DNA of 58,967 nt from Psychrobacter piscatorii (GCF_001444505.1 NZ_LNDJ01000013.1:1-58967); one strand, 5' to 3'. Counted from the stretch's first letter, positions 20,208 to 29,079 are shown. The notes: a model not told the origin generated them from the sequence alone. Numbers and translations: made by a program.

Positions 20208-21803
20208 TTAACCTTGATAACTGGCAAATAGATCATATTCGCTGGCATCATCAATCGTCACGTTCAGGAACTGCCCAACTTTGACTTGAGCAGTAATGTC
20301 ATCAACATAGACATGCCCGTCAATTTCAGGCGCATCAGCATAACTGCGGCAAATAGCGATATTCTCATCACTATCAATCTCATCGACCAATACCATTAAG
20401 GTTTTACCGACTTTTTCTTGTAGTTTTTGCGCTGAGATCTCTTGTTGCAGCGCCATCAAGCGCTCGTAGCGAGATTGCTTGACGTCTTCAGGCACATGGT
20501 TTGGCAAATCATTGGCGACAGCACCTTCTACTTCTGAATACGTAAATGCCCCCACACGATCAAGTCGCGCTTCTACTAGCCAATCAAGCAAGCACTGAAA
20601 ATCTTCTTCAGTCTCACCCGGGAAGCCAACCACAAAGGTTGAACGAATCACAATATCAGGGCAGATATCACGCCATGCTTTGATACGAGCCAAGGTGTTT
20701 TCGCTGTGCGCAGGACGTTTCATTGCTTTTAGAATACGATGACTGGCGTGCTGAAACGGAATATCGAGATAAGGCAGCAGTTTCTTTTCGCCCATTAGCT
20801 CGACGACTTTGTCTACATGCGGATATGGATAGACATAATGCAGGCGTACCCAAATACCCAAATCGTTCAGTGCTTGGCATAAGTCATAGAATTTAGACTT
20901 GAGCGGCATGCCATTCCAAAAACTGGTCTTATACTTGAGATCAAGGCCATAGGCTGAAGTGTCTTGAGAGATAATGAGCAGCTCTTTCACACCCGCTTTT
21001 TTGAGCGCCAGTGCTTCATTCATCACATTATCGATCGGGCGCGATACCAAATCACCGCGCAAGCTTGGGATAATGCAGAACGTACAACGATGATTACAGC
21101 CTTCTGAGATTTTTAGATACGCATAATGACTGGGCGTCAGTTTGACCCCCGCTTCATTGATCAAGTCTATTTTTGGGTCGTAATTGGCATCCAAGCTGCG
21201 ATTTGGCTTTGGCACGTGCTGTGCAACGGCTGTAATCACTTCATCATAGGCATGCGCGCCTGTCACTGCGAGTACAGCGGGATGCATTTCACGGATTTTG
21301 TCCGCTTCTTTGCCTAGGCAACCGGTGACAATTACTTTGCCGTTTTGACTAATTGCTTCGCCGATCGCATCAAGCGACTCTTGCACCGCTGACTCAATAA
21401 AGCCGCAGGTGTTGACCACGACCAAGTCCGCACCATCATAGTCGCTTGCGACTTGATAACCATCACGGCTCAGCTCAGTGATAATACGCTCACTATCCAC
21501 CAAGGCTTTGGGGCAACCTAGTGACACAAACCCAATCTTTGGCGCTGCACTCACTGGCATCGTGGCAGTTGCATTAGCCGTCGAAGCTGAAGTAGCATCG
21601 CTGCTTTGAGCAATGCTGCGGTTTTGATTGTGGTTGGCTTTATGATGATAGGGCTGGTCAGTATTTGCTTGACTGATATCTGCCTGACTCTGCTCTTGCG
21701 GTATTGATGGCTTTGCAGGATTAAAGATAGTGGCAGTGTCTTTTACGGCTGACGTAGGGGCTGTCGTTGTCGTGTTCACTGACTCGGTAGAAGTTTTGGA
21801 CAT
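20208..21803 (-). CDS. rimO: Ribosomal protein S12 methylthiotransferase RimO
   Basis: Radical-SAM enzyme that methylthiolates an Asp of ribosomal protein S12. An N-terminal extension of about 87 residues, rich in Ser, Thr, Ala, Gln and Asn and probably disordered, precedes the UPF0004 domain ([17 protein letters not shown]). The radical-SAM Cys-x3-Cys-x2-Cys cluster site (GCNHRCTFC) and a C-terminal TRAM domain follow. The start at 21803 is supported by AAGG eight bases upstream; 21857 is an open-frame extension. The extension makes it longer than the E. coli protein (441 aa). Confidence 0.93.
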   Translation of the reverse strand: MSKTSTESVNTTTTAPTSAVKDTATIFNPAKPSIPQEQSQADISQANTDQPYHHKANHNQNRSIAQSSDATSASTANATATMPVSAAPKIGFVSLGCPKALVDSERIITELSRDGYQVASDYDGADLVVVNTCGFIESAVQESLDAIGEAISQNGKVIVTGCLGKEADKIREMHPAVLAVTGAHAYDEVITAVAQHVPKPNRSLDANYDPKIDLINEAGVKLTPSHYAYLKISEGCNHRCTFCIIPSLRGDLVSRPIDNVMNEALALKKAGVKELLIISQDTSAYGLDLKYKTSFWNGMPLKSKFYDLCQALNDLGIWVRLHYVYPYPHVDKVVELMGEKKLLPYLDIPFQHASHRILKAMKRPAHSENTLARIKAWRDICPDIVIRSTFVVGFPGETEEDFQCLLDWLVEARLDRVGAFTYSEVEGAVANDLPNHVPEDVKQSRYERLMALQQEISAQKLQEKVGKTLMVLVDEIDSDENIAICRSYADAPEIDGHVYVDDITAQVKVGQFLNVTIDDASEYDLFASYQG

Positions 21804-21938
21804 GGCTGACCTTGCTAGAGATAAATTGGCTGAGCGCATTGTACGTTTTTTTTGCAAAAATCACCAGTTTTGCCGCTCTATAGTCTTGATTTATGGTTAA
21901 ATATTGATTCAAACATCCTATTTTTCTGGGCACTATCC

Positions 21939-23309
21939 ATGACTGCTGATTTTATCACCACCAAAACCACCCCTGATTTAGCATTCGTATCACAGCATCT
22001 ATTCACCGCTATTTTGTGGGTCAATGATCAGTTATCGATAACCCGTTTAAATGCTCAAGCGGAGCAATTACTGGCTATTAGTAGTGGGAGGTTAATCAAC
22101 CAGTCTATCTTGACGCTATTGGCACCCGATGAATTAAAACTAAAAGAAAATGCTTCTATCGACAATGTCAGTGATGATAGTGAAAATAAACCTCTGGATG
22201 AACCCCTCTATTCTTTGACAGAGCGGTTCAATCAAGCACAAAACTACCAACAGCCTTTCATTGACCATGATCATGTCATCCAGACGCCTTTGAATGGCAA
22301 CCTACTACTTTCAGTCGATTATAGCGTGACGCCTGTTATCTACGAGCAGCAGTCGTATTTTATTATCGAGATGTGGGGCAAAGACCGCCAAAGTCGTATC
22401 TCAGAGGAGCAGCGCCAGCAGCAGCAATATGCGGTTGCTCGTCACATGCTACGGTCGGTCGCGCATGAAATCAAAAACCCACTTGCGGGCATTCGGGGTG
22501 CAGCGCAGTTGTTACAGCGACAGTTTATTAAATTCAGTGATGCGAATACGACGGCGGCTAACAGTCACTCTAACGCGCTCAGCATCTCACAGGACACTAG
22601 CGCTGGCACAAACGATGATTTGCAAAAAATGAATCAAAAGCTGCGTAACTATACCGATATTATCATCTCAGAAACTGACCGTTTGACACATCTGATTGCT
22701 CAACTGCTTGGCTCAAACCAGCTGCCAAACTGGCAAACGCTGAATGTCCATGAACCACTAGAGCATGTTTTGACCTTGGTAGTCAGTCAATACCCACAAG
22801 TGACGATACAGAGAGATTATGATTTGTCATTGCCTGAGTTGTGTGCTGACAAAGACCAATTGATTCAGGTATTTTTAAATATTATGAATAATGCCTGTGA
22901 GTCTATGACTGAGTTTGAGCAAACGCTACAGCAGAACAAACTCTCTACGTCTAAGGAATTACCATTAACCGATGTGCAGACCGATAGAGAGACTGCTTAT
23001 CAGCCAACCTTGCACATTCAAACGCGCGTTGCCTTTCAGCATACGATTGTCGGGCAGCAGCACAAGCAAGTGCTACAAATCACTATTACTGACAATGGTT
23101 CAGGCATTGATCCGGCACTTATCGGACAAATATTTTTCCCGATGGTGACCAGTCGTGCAGCAGGTACTGGTCTTGGCTTATCTATCGTACAAGATATTAT
23201 CAGCCATCATCATGGTATGATTGATGTGAGCTCTACAGAGGAGGCGAACGGCAAGCAAACACGCTTTACACTATATCTGCCTTTTACCCAGCCCGTCACT
23301 GAATCATAG
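21939..23309 (+). CDS. glnL: Nitrogen regulation sensor kinase NtrB
   Basis: Soluble histidine kinase that, under PII control, phosphorylates NtrC when nitrogen is short. An N-terminal PAS domain (about residues 15-125) is followed by the HisKA H-box (VAHEIKNPLAGIRGAAQ) and an HATPase domain with N, G1 and G2 motifs (NIMNNACESM, DNGSGIDPAL, GTGLGLSIV). Hydrophilic insertions rich in Ser/Asn/Thr lie in the dimerisation helices and before the G1 box, making it longer than E. coli NtrB. The start at 21939 is preferred to the open frame at 21852, whose first residues overlap the rimO upstream region. Confidence 0.92.
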   Translation: MTADFITTKTTPDLAFVSQHLFTAILWVNDQLSITRLNAQAEQLLAISSGRLINQSILTLLAPDELKLKENASIDNVSDDSENKPLDEPLYSLTERFNQAQNYQQPFIDHDHVIQTPLNGNLLLSVDYSVTPVIYEQQSYFIIEMWGKDRQSRISEEQRQQQQYAVARHMLRSVAHEIKNPLAGIRGAAQLLQRQFIKFSDANTTAANSHSNALSISQDTSAGTNDDLQKMNQKLRNYTDIIISETDRLTHLIAQLLGSNQLPNWQTLNVHEPLEHVLTLVVSQYPQVTIQRDYDLSLPELCADKDQLIQVFLNIMNNACESMTEFEQTLQQNKLSTSKELPLTDVQTDRETAYQPTLHIQTRVAFQHTIVGQQHKQVLQITITDNGSGIDPALIGQIFFPMVTSRAAGTGLGLSIVQDIISHHHGMIDVSSTEEANGKQTRFTLYLPFTQPVTES

Positions 23310-23391
23310 AACACACGGCGGCATAAAACTGCTAAATTGTAAGACATCCAATCCCAAACCGACAATAACAATTGCTCATTAGGCCCGATAC

Positions 23392-25152
23392 ATGACCCAA
23401 TACAGTGACAACCAAAACCCTAAAAGCGATGCACACTCTCCAATAGTCACCGTCAATAATGCACCCAGCGATCAGCCTGCAACGCTCTGGTTAATCGACG
23501 ATGATGCAGCGCTGCGTATGGTATTGGCAGATACGTTTGAAGATGCTGGTTTGACCGTTATCAGTTTTACCCAAGCGCAGGCAGCATGGACTCGGCTCAA
23601 TGATGCACTAAAACAGCAAGCGTCAGCCACACAGCTGCCAGATGTAATATTGACTGATATTCGTATGCCAATGATGGATGGATTATCATTTAGTGACTGG
23701 GTACACCAGCACTTTCCGGACATGCCGATTGTCATTATGACAGCGCACTCAGACCTCACCTCTGCGATTAATAGCTATCAGACCGGTGCGTTTGAATACT
23801 TGCCAAAGCCCTTTGACCTAGATGATGCTGTTGCCACTATCTATAAAGCGATCAACTACCAGCCAAATATGGCGATAGCCCATTATTCGAACGAATCTGA
23901 TACCCAAACCACAATTGACGCGCGCGCTGACAGTGATATAACACCTGAAACACCTACCAGTACACACTCTAAACACAGCAAAAATAAAGCTGAGGTGACA
24001 ACTACCTCTAAAGCTAATAGCAATCCGAGCGGTATCATCGGTCAGTCACAAGCCATGCAAACCGTGTTTCGTGCCATTGGTAGATTGGCGCAGTCCCCTA
24101 TCTCGGTCTTAATCACCGGAGAGTCAGGAACAGGTAAAGAGTTGGTTGCCAGTGCCTTGCATCAGCACTCACCGCGCAAACAGCAACCATTTATCGCCCT
24201 TAATATGGCAGCCATACCACATGATTTGATTGAGTCTGAATTATTTGGTCACGAAAAAGGCGCGTTCACTGGTGCAACGACAACTCGCCAAGGACGTTTT
24301 GAGCAGGCTAATGGCGGTACGTTATTTTTGGACGAAATTGGCGACATGCCCTTTAGTACCCAAACACGTCTGTTACGCGTACTGGCCAATGGCGAGTTTT
24401 ACCGCGTTGGTGGACAGCAGCCGATCCAAGTAGATGTCCGTATCATCGCCGCCACTCATCAAAACCTGGAAGAATTAGTCAAACAAAATCGTTTCCGTGA
24501 AGATTTGTTTTATCGTCTCAATGTCATTCGTCTACCGCTGCCACCACTGCGTAAACGCCCCGAAGACATTCCTGCATTAGCGACCTACTTTATGCAGTCG
24601 GCAGCTGAGCAAATGAACACAACACCGAAACATTTGCATCCTGCGGCCTTACAGATGATGCAGACCTTTGACTGGCGCGGCAATGTGCGTCAACTTGAGA
24701 ATGTCTGCCTATGGCTGACAGTGATGGCCACGGGCGACACCGTGATGGCCACAGACTTGCCACCAGAGCTATTAGAGAACACGCCTCTAGACTCAGAGCT
24801 AGACCAAGAACACGACTCGTCACCACAAGCAAATGCAGAAAACCCTCAACTGCAAAATAACGATGACTTGAATAATCAAAGCCAAAATAATCAAGTCACT
24901 CAAGCTCCTGCCAGTCCAAATTGGCAAAAAGCTCTTGCTATCTGGGCTGAGCAGTCTCTCAATACAGGCGAAACTGATATTCTACAAACGGCCACGCCTG
25001 AGTTTGAGCGGGTTTTATTGACAGCAGCACTCAACCATAGTGGTGGCAAAAAGATAGAGGCAGCAAGCTTACTTGGTTGGGGACGCAACACCCTAACCCG
25101 CAAATTACAGCAGTTAGACATCTCTGCACCTAGAGTGCCATCCAAGGAGTAA
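23392..25152 (+). CDS. glnG: Nitrogen regulation response regulator NtrC
   Basis: Sigma-54 enhancer-binding activator paired with NtrB 82 bases upstream. Domains in order: receiver (about residues 30-160; LIDDDAA, TDIRMPMMDG, conserved Lys in LPKPF), a poorly conserved Ser/Thr-rich linker, the AAA+ sigma-54 domain (Walker A GESGTGKE, GAFTGA loop, Walker B GGTLFLDEIGD), a second hydrophilic linker, and a C-terminal Fis-type helix-turn-helix (EAASLLGWGRNTLTRKL). The 586 aa length exceeds the E. coli protein (469 aa) because of a 30-residue N-terminal tail and both linkers. Confidence 0.94.
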   Translation: MTQYSDNQNPKSDAHSPIVTVNNAPSDQPATLWLIDDDAALRMVLADTFEDAGLTVISFTQAQAAWTRLNDALKQQASATQLPDVILTDIRMPMMDGLSFSDWVHQHFPDMPIVIMTAHSDLTSAINSYQTGAFEYLPKPFDLDDAVATIYKAINYQPNMAIAHYSNESDTQTTIDARADSDITPETPTSTHSKHSKNKAEVTTTSKANSNPSGIIGQSQAMQTVFRAIGRLAQSPISVLITGESGTGKELVASALHQHSPRKQQPFIALNMAAIPHDLIESELFGHEKGAFTGATTTRQGRFEQANGGTLFLDEIGDMPFSTQTRLLRVLANGEFYRVGGQQPIQVDVRIIAATHQNLEELVKQNRFREDLFYRLNVIRLPLPPLRKRPEDIPALATYFMQSAAEQMNTTPKHLHPAALQMMQTFDWRGNVRQLENVCLWLTVMATGDTVMATDLPPELLENTPLDSELDQEHDSSPQANAENPQLQNNDDLNNQSQNNQVTQAPASPNWQKALAIWAEQSLNTGETDILQTATPEFERVLLTAALNHSGGKKIEAASLLGWGRNTLTRKLQQLDISAPRVPSKE

Positions 25153-25254
25153 TTAAAGCCTGAACGCATCATATTTAAACCCTATTAAAATCAAATATTT
25201 ATAAAAACACGTAAAAATAAATGCAAAATAACTAAAAATAATCGCAAATAGGGG

Positions 25255-25282
25255 TTGACCAAAAATTCAAACTCTATATAAT
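25255..25282 (+). promoter_or_regulatory. Promoter of tRNA-Leu
   Basis: TTGACC (-35) and TATAAT (-10) are separated by 16 bases, about 90 bases before the tRNA. Confidence 0.75.
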
Positions 25283-25371
25283 AGCCAACCACTGAGACGC
25301 ACTACCGAATCAGTTAACTGTCTAGATAGCGTTTGAACTTAATCGCTTTTGATGATAGAGTAACGAAAAAT

Positions 25372-25456
25372 GGGGCTGTGGCGGAATTGGTAGACGCACC
25401 AGATTTAGGTTCTGGCGCCGCAAGGTGTGAGAGTTCGAGTCTCTCCAGCCCCACCA
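25372..25456 (+). tRNA. leuW: tRNA-Leu (anticodon UAG)
   Basis: An 85-base class II tRNA with encoded CCA. The acceptor stem is GGGGCTG/CAGCCCC, the anticodon stem CCAGA/TCTGG with loop TTTAGGT (anticodon TAG), a short variable arm, and T-arm GAGAGTTCGAGTCTCTC. The 3' part doubles as the left phage attachment site, so the gene stays functional in the lysogen. Confidence 0.97.
25430..25456 (+). other. attL core
   Basis: These 27 bases, from the T-arm to the CCA end of tRNA-Leu, are repeated exactly at the window end. Integrase lies on this side, so the phage-derived sequence regenerates the tRNA 3' end or is identical to it. Confidence 0.93.
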
Positions 25457-25494
25457 TTTTCGGATAGTGAATAAATTGTCTCAAACCTATACTA

Positions 25495-25519
25495 AACCTG
25501 CCTTCGGGCAGGTTTTTTT
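25495..25519 (+). terminator. Terminator downstream of tRNA-Leu, supplied by the prophage arm
   Basis: Stem AACCTGCC/GGCAGGTT with the stable TTCG loop, then TTTTT. It lies 39 bases inside the prophage, so in the lysogen the phage arm ends tRNA transcription. Confidence 0.88.
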
Positions 25520-25559
25520 ATTGCCTAAAATTTGATAAGTAAACAAGATAATCGTCTTT

Positions 25560-25576
25560 GTCGCATTTTTGGCGCA
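25560..25576. promoter_or_regulatory. Candidate left arm-type integrase sites
   Basis: Two direct motifs GTCGCA (25560) and GGCGCA (25571), 11 bases apart and T-flanked, lie about 104 bases from the attL core. A matching pair lies about 100 bases from attR. Arm-site function is inference from symmetry. Confidence 0.4.
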
Positions 25577-25664
25577 GTTTCTGCTTTCACTTCACCAACT
25601 TACTTGCAACTACATACAAATACCTCGATAATGATTTATATTAAAACTAACAGAGGGACAGATA

Positions 25665-26033
25665 ATGGCTATAGTTGTAGGCCGTTTAATAGCTGAAGAT
25701 TGTGGTATGGGTGTCAGTACTACAAGTCAAAGCAATTTGCAAATTGGTAGTTTAGAAACTACAAGGTGCGGTATAGGAATGCATATACGCGATGATATAG
25801 ACAATGCTGATTTAAAGCATTTACTTAATCAAATTAAAGATTTAGAAGCTAACAGTAAAAGCGAGCGTGATTCCACGAAAGAAGCAATTGCTCTTATCAA
25901 TGCACAGATAGATGCACCTTCTCCTATTAAAGAGTTTTGGGCGTCACTTAGAAACATCGCCGAGGGAGCAGCAGGCTCTATGCTTTATACAACTATTTGT
26001 GCATTTGCTGAGCCTTTCGTAAAAACTATGTAA
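25665..26033 (+). CDS. Unknown protein encoded between attL and integrase
   Basis: A 122-residue protein I do not recognise. The start has a strong GAGGGA site ten bases upstream. The N-terminal 45 residues are rich in Gly, Ser, Thr and short polar turns (GMGVSTTSQSNLQ, then CGIGMHIRDD). A charged, probably helical middle follows (about 48-85), and then a hydrophobic or amphipathic C-terminus (AAGSMLYTTICAFAEPF). It is transcribed opposite to int, outside the early operon and beside the attachment site, a common position for lysogen-expressed cargo. A defence or fitness role is only a guess from position. Confidence 0.7.
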   Translation: MAIVVGRLIAEDCGMGVSTTSQSNLQIGSLETTRCGIGMHIRDDIDNADLKHLLNQIKDLEANSKSERDSTKEAIALINAQIDAPSPIKEFWASLRNIAEGAAGSMLYTTICAFAEPFVKTM

Positions 26034-26075
26034 CTGCTGTTGGTTCATTCTGTTATATCGATAACCAAATCCAAA

Positions 26076-27215
26076 TCAACCACCATAATCAAGCTTCATC
26101 ATCTCAGCTTGCATACGCTCTGTATTGATCCACTTCGCATAGATTTTGGTAAACGTGATGATATCATGGCCCATCTGATACGCCGCTGCAGAAACATCGA
26201 TCATGCTGTTGAGCATTGTCGTTGCATAAGTATGACGGCAATTATAAGCCGGTCGCGCTCTTACACCGATCACTGGTAGCACTTCTTGAAACTTTTCGGA
26301 CAACTTATCTGGCCGTGTCCATGGCTCATCGGTGTGCAAACTGATAAACAGACGTGACTGGTGGCCAGTGAGCGCCTTGAGTCTATCCAGTACGACCAAA
26401 ATTTTGTCATTTAGATAGATATTGCGAATCTCATTGGTCTTAGTTGATAGCTGCACTTTGCCGCTGCTTAATGTCTTACTTATTTTTGCCAGTCGATTGG
26501 TTATATCTATGTCAGCCCAGTCTATGGCTAGGGACTCACCAGGGCGGCAACCAGTCCAAAACTGCCATACAAAGTATAAATACCAAATCTCTTTATCACC
26601 TGTCCAATGGCTTTGCATATAGTTAAGTATGGCCAAACGCTCATTAGGTAAAAAAGGATCTGGCTCATCCTTTTGAGTCTTTTTATTACGTATACGCTTA
26701 GTGGGCAACTCTTCAATAATCTCATCAATAAAGGCTAAATCAAACACGCCGCGTAGTGGCGTGAGTGCGTCATTAGCAGTTTTGGTGCTACTAAAGTCAT
26801 TCTGTGCAATCGCAGCGCGCACCATGGCCGGTGTTATATCTGCAATTGCCATAGACGCAAAAAAAGGCATCCACTTATTTTTGAGGATGCCTTTATATTT
26901 ACGTCTAGTACCTGTATTACCGCTATCTAAGCTATCAAGATAAAGCTGCGCATAGTCTGCAAAAAGCGGTCTATCATCTGCTGCTGTCTCGTCGGTAATA
27001 TTACAAGCCAATTCAATATCTGTTACCGTCAGATCCTCCCACTTTCTACGAGCCATTAAACTAGCTCGTAGTTTTCCCGCTTGGGCAATGTTTTTCGGCG
27101 TCGCCGTGTACGGGAGGACGAAGTACCTGCGCCCTTCTCCTTTGATTGGGATATTAATTTCGACGCTGTCGTTTCGTACTCTAACGCCTTTTGGATACCC
27201 TGCTGGTCCAACCAT
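26076..27215 (-). CDS. int: Tyrosine recombinase integrase
   Basis: Site-specific recombinase that integrates and excises the phage at tRNA-Leu. An N-terminal arm-DNA-binding segment (about residues 8-65) precedes a SAM-like core-binding domain (about 85-170) and the catalytic domain. Visible catalytic residues are Arg224 (GCRPGE), Lys259, Arg327 within YNCRHTYAT (Tyr324 where many have His), His350 and Tyr359. The start at 27215 is needed to include the arm domain and has GGTGGA just upstream, although it lies 183 bases inside the xis-like gene. A shorter start at 27056 overlaps the xis stop. Confidence 0.93.
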   Translation of the reverse strand: MVGPAGYPKGVRVRNDSVEINIPIKGEGRRYFVLPYTATPKNIAQAGKLRASLMARRKWEDLTVTDIELACNITDETAADDRPLFADYAQLYLDSLDSGNTGTRRKYKGILKNKWMPFFASMAIADITPAMVRAAIAQNDFSSTKTANDALTPLRGVFDLAFIDEIIEELPTKRIRNKKTQKDEPDPFLPNERLAILNYMQSHWTGDKEIWYLYFVWQFWTGCRPGESLAIDWADIDITNRLAKISKTLSSGKVQLSTKTNEIRNIYLNDKILVVLDRLKALTGHQSRLFISLHTDEPWTRPDKLSEKFQEVLPVIGVRARPAYNCRHTYATTMLNSMIDVSAAAYQMGHDIITFTKIYAKWINTERMQAEMMKLDYGG

Positions 27216-27397
27216 TCATTCCACCCATTTAGACTAAAGTAAATCTTATTATCAACCCTTTTCCACACCTTGCCTTGTGGCCATTTATCTTTTGCCATGT
27301 ATAAGCGTTCGTGTGGTAGACCAATAAGTTTACCAAATTGAGGGAGCGTTACCCAGTCTAAAGGAACATTTGATTTGATAATTTCAATAACGTCCAT
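27056..27397 (-). CDS. Excisionase-like DNA-binding protein
   Basis: A 113-residue protein directly before int, the usual place for xis. The N-terminal 65 residues resemble winged-helix excisionase/AlpA-type proteins (WVTLPQFGKLIGLPHERLYMAKDKWPQGK, then a segment with NKIYFSLNGWNEWL). The C-terminus is basic (SSRTRRRRKTLPKR) and is encoded by DNA that also encodes the int N-terminus in another frame. The stop codon overlaps an internal int ATG (TAATG). Identification rests on position and the N-terminal pattern. Confidence 0.65.
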   Translation of the reverse strand: MDVIEIIKSNVPLDWVTLPQFGKLIGLPHERLYMAKDKWPQGKVWKRVDNKIYFSLNGWNEWLDQQGIQKALEYETTASKLISQSKEKGAGTSSSRTRRRRKTLPKRENYELV

Positions 27398-27398
27398 T

Positions 27399-27578
27399 TT
27401 AATCGAACCCCTTTTTTTTAAAAGACCAACTCCAATAAACTATCGACACAAACCAGGTAATGCCGCCGAAGTGGATTAAAAGAATATCGCCATCTGCCCA
27501 TATTTTTAATAAAACCATACTAGCCATCAACAATACAAAGTACAGAAGTCCAGCAAACAAACCTGTTGTGCTCATCAT
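27399..27578 (-). CDS. Small two-helix membrane protein
   Basis: A 59-residue protein with two predicted transmembrane segments (about 5-26 and 33-52) and a lysine-rich tail (FKKKGFD). The start at 27578 has a GGGGG run upstream and overlaps the stop of the zinc-finger gene. It ends one base before the xis-like start. Function unknown; small early membrane proteins of phages sometimes block superinfection. Confidence 0.6.
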   Translation of the reverse strand: MMSTTGLFAGLLYFVLLMASMVLLKIWADGDILLIHFGGITWFVSIVYWSWSFKKKGFD

Positions 27579-27775
27579 CGCCCCCTTCTCTCTAATACAC
27601 TCTGACAATCTACACAGCGTTTTACACCGCCCACTGATTGTCGTTTAGCCGGTATATCTTCGCCACATTCCATGCACTCAGCTAGTGACGGCCCATCAAA
27701 TTTAGGCGCTCTACTCAAGCAATGAGACATTGTTAAATCAACATAGTCGTTTGCGCGATCTGCATCATCAGCCAT
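27575..27775 (-). CDS. TraR/DksA-type zinc-finger protein
   Basis: A 66-residue protein with a C-terminal four-cysteine zinc finger (ECMECGEDIPAKR, then RCVDCQ), as in small phage and plasmid TraR proteins. These bind the RNA polymerase secondary channel and imitate DksA with ppGpp, lowering host rRNA transcription. The N-terminal helix has an acidic DDADRANDY segment, which in TraR enters the channel. It is part of the leftward early operon. Confidence 0.8.
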   Translation of the reverse strand: MADDADRANDYVDLTMSHCLSRAPKFDGPSLAECMECGEDIPAKRQSVGGVKRCVDCQSVLERRGR

Positions 27776-27778
27776 AAA

Positions 27779-27997
27779 TTACCCCATTTTCTCAACAGTC
27801 GCATTGATAGTCGTGTAGGTTGACCCAGTGCGATATTCAATCTTATTGCCACGGTCAGCCAAGCGACATGCTCGGCCCACCAAATGACGCCCTTCCGCAC
27901 ATGCGCTGACTATTTCCCAACTGCGCATGTTCACGTCTAACCATCTCAAGCCATAATTGTTTGGCGCAAACGTGATTCGTTTAATCTGCTTTGACAT
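27779..27997 (-). CDS. Unknown small early phage protein
   Basis: 72 residues from the ATG at 27997, which has GAGG seven bases upstream; the longer frame from 28018 overlaps the previous gene more. It is basic at the N-terminus (MSKQIKRITF) with a central aromatic segment (WLDVNMRSWEIV). No family recognised. It overlaps the upstream gene by 17 bases, which suggests translational coupling. Confidence 0.5.
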   Translation of the reverse strand: MSKQIKRITFAPNNYGLRWLDVNMRSWEIVSACAEGRHLVGRACRLADRGNKIEYRTGSTYTTINATVEKMG

Positions 27998-28193
27998 TTG
28001 CCGCCTCACTCTCTTCAATCTGTTTGCCGACCCAAGCGTGGATCTCTTTTAAGCGTTCCAGTTCAAACTTTTTGACGATGTAATAATCATCACGCTTTGG
28101 ATCGCGTTGATTTTGACGTTGCAACTTGATAAAAAACTGACCATCTTTGACAAATAGATGCGCTCGACGGCTAAGCGATAATGTTTTACTCAT
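27981..28193 (-). CDS. Unknown small basic early phage protein
   Basis: 70 residues, rich in Lys and Arg over the first two thirds (RRAHLFVKDGQFFIKLQRQ, then RDPKRDDYYIVKKFELERL), with an acidic helical tail. The ATG overlaps the stop of the kinase-like gene (ATGA arrangement). Possibly nucleic-acid binding by composition only. Confidence 0.55.
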   Translation of the reverse strand: MSKTLSLSRRAHLFVKDGQFFIKLQRQNQRDPKRDDYYIVKKFELERLKEIHAWVGKQIEESEAANVKAD

Positions 28194-28717
28194 CGTTTCA
28201 ACTCCCGTAATACCAAGCCTTTAATCGTACCAGCTGCATACAAATGACCATGTTTGCCGTCTATATCTAATACATGATGATTTGTCGTGCCATAGTGTGA
28301 TTTGACGCATGATAGATATGCATCGTGATGACCCAGCGCCGTGCGCGGCTCTTCATTGGATCTAATAAAGCGCTTGTACACGGTGGTATGACAACTGAGC
28401 AATACGCTAAGACTTGGCTTTACGCTATCTTCTTGCCACACCCAAAGCGGTTGCTGAAGACGACGTTTGATAGCAGACGCTGTATAGTGGTGACGGTCTA
28501 GCAAGATCACATCTAAGTGCTTGTATTTATCAAGTATGTAGTCGCCTTCAAATTCGACAGCTTCAATACCCCTACGAACATTGATCACTTCGGTACTGAT
28601 TGCTTGAGCATTCAGGCACATAGCGACACGTTGACACGCAGTTGTCACGCCGATATGTGCTGCGCCATTGATATTGACTAATAAAGGATGTTTTTTTGCT
28701 GATTGAGTCAATGACAT
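28190..28717 (-). CDS. Thymidylate-kinase-like protein with degenerate P-loop
   Basis: 175 residues. The N-terminal INGAAHIGVTT sits where a Walker A loop would be, but the invariant Lys is Val24, so ATP binding may be weakened. A LLDRHHYTASA segment resembles the DRx3Sx2A motif of thymidylate kinases, and an RRG segment precedes it. The fold assignment is tentative. It may be a catalytically altered nucleoside-monophosphate-kinase relative or a regulatory protein. It lies mid-operon with four-base overlaps on its downstream side. Confidence 0.5.
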   Translation of the reverse strand: MSLTQSAKKHPLLVNINGAAHIGVTTACQRVAMCLNAQAISTEVINVRRGIEAVEFEGDYILDKYKHLDVILLDRHHYTASAIKRRLQQPLWVWQEDSVKPSLSVLLSCHTTVYKRFIRSNEEPRTALGHHDAYLSCVKSHYGTTNHHVLDIDGKHGHLYAAGTIKGLVLRELKR

Positions 28718-29079
28718 TACGCCACCTCGCTGTCGTTGGCATCAGTGTTCGCAGCCACGACTGGTACTGGGCGTGGCTCAAAGTTGATGTTGTTGATGAT
28801 GCCGACATTGAGCGCAGCGTTTAACTTTAGCAATTCAGTCCAAACCAGCGGGTTAATGCGACATATGCGGTTGGTTACTTGTGTCACGATCAAGCTGATG
28901 TTGCGATTGATAGCGACCAAATCGGTTTGGTTACGCTCATAGTCATACTTGGCTTGATGCTCTGACCATGTGCTAATAGCGTCAGTTAGCGCTTGACGGC
29001 TTACGCTATTGCTCAATTGCGCTTTAGATTGGATAAGCGCAAGCTGTGCAGTGACATTGAAGGATTGAATTTTACGCAT
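28717..29079 (-). CDS. Unknown early phage protein
   Basis: 120 residues from the ATG at 29079, which has a perfect GGAGG six bases upstream. Mostly helical composition with Asn, Gln and Ala, no membrane segment, and an acidic Asn/Asp C-terminus. It overlaps the start of the kinase-like gene by one base and the upstream gene by eight. No family recognised. Confidence 0.55.
   Translation of the reverse strand: MRKIQSFNVTAQLALIQSKAQLSNSVSRQALTDAISTWSEHQAKYDYERNQTDLVAINRNISLIVTQVTNRICRINPLVWTELLKLNAALNVGIINNINFEPRPVPVVAANTDANDSEVA

Noticed and set aside
27056..27056. Integrase start at the TAATG overlap as the only start
   Set aside because: It would remove the arm-binding domain, which reads well from 27215; kept only as a possible second product.
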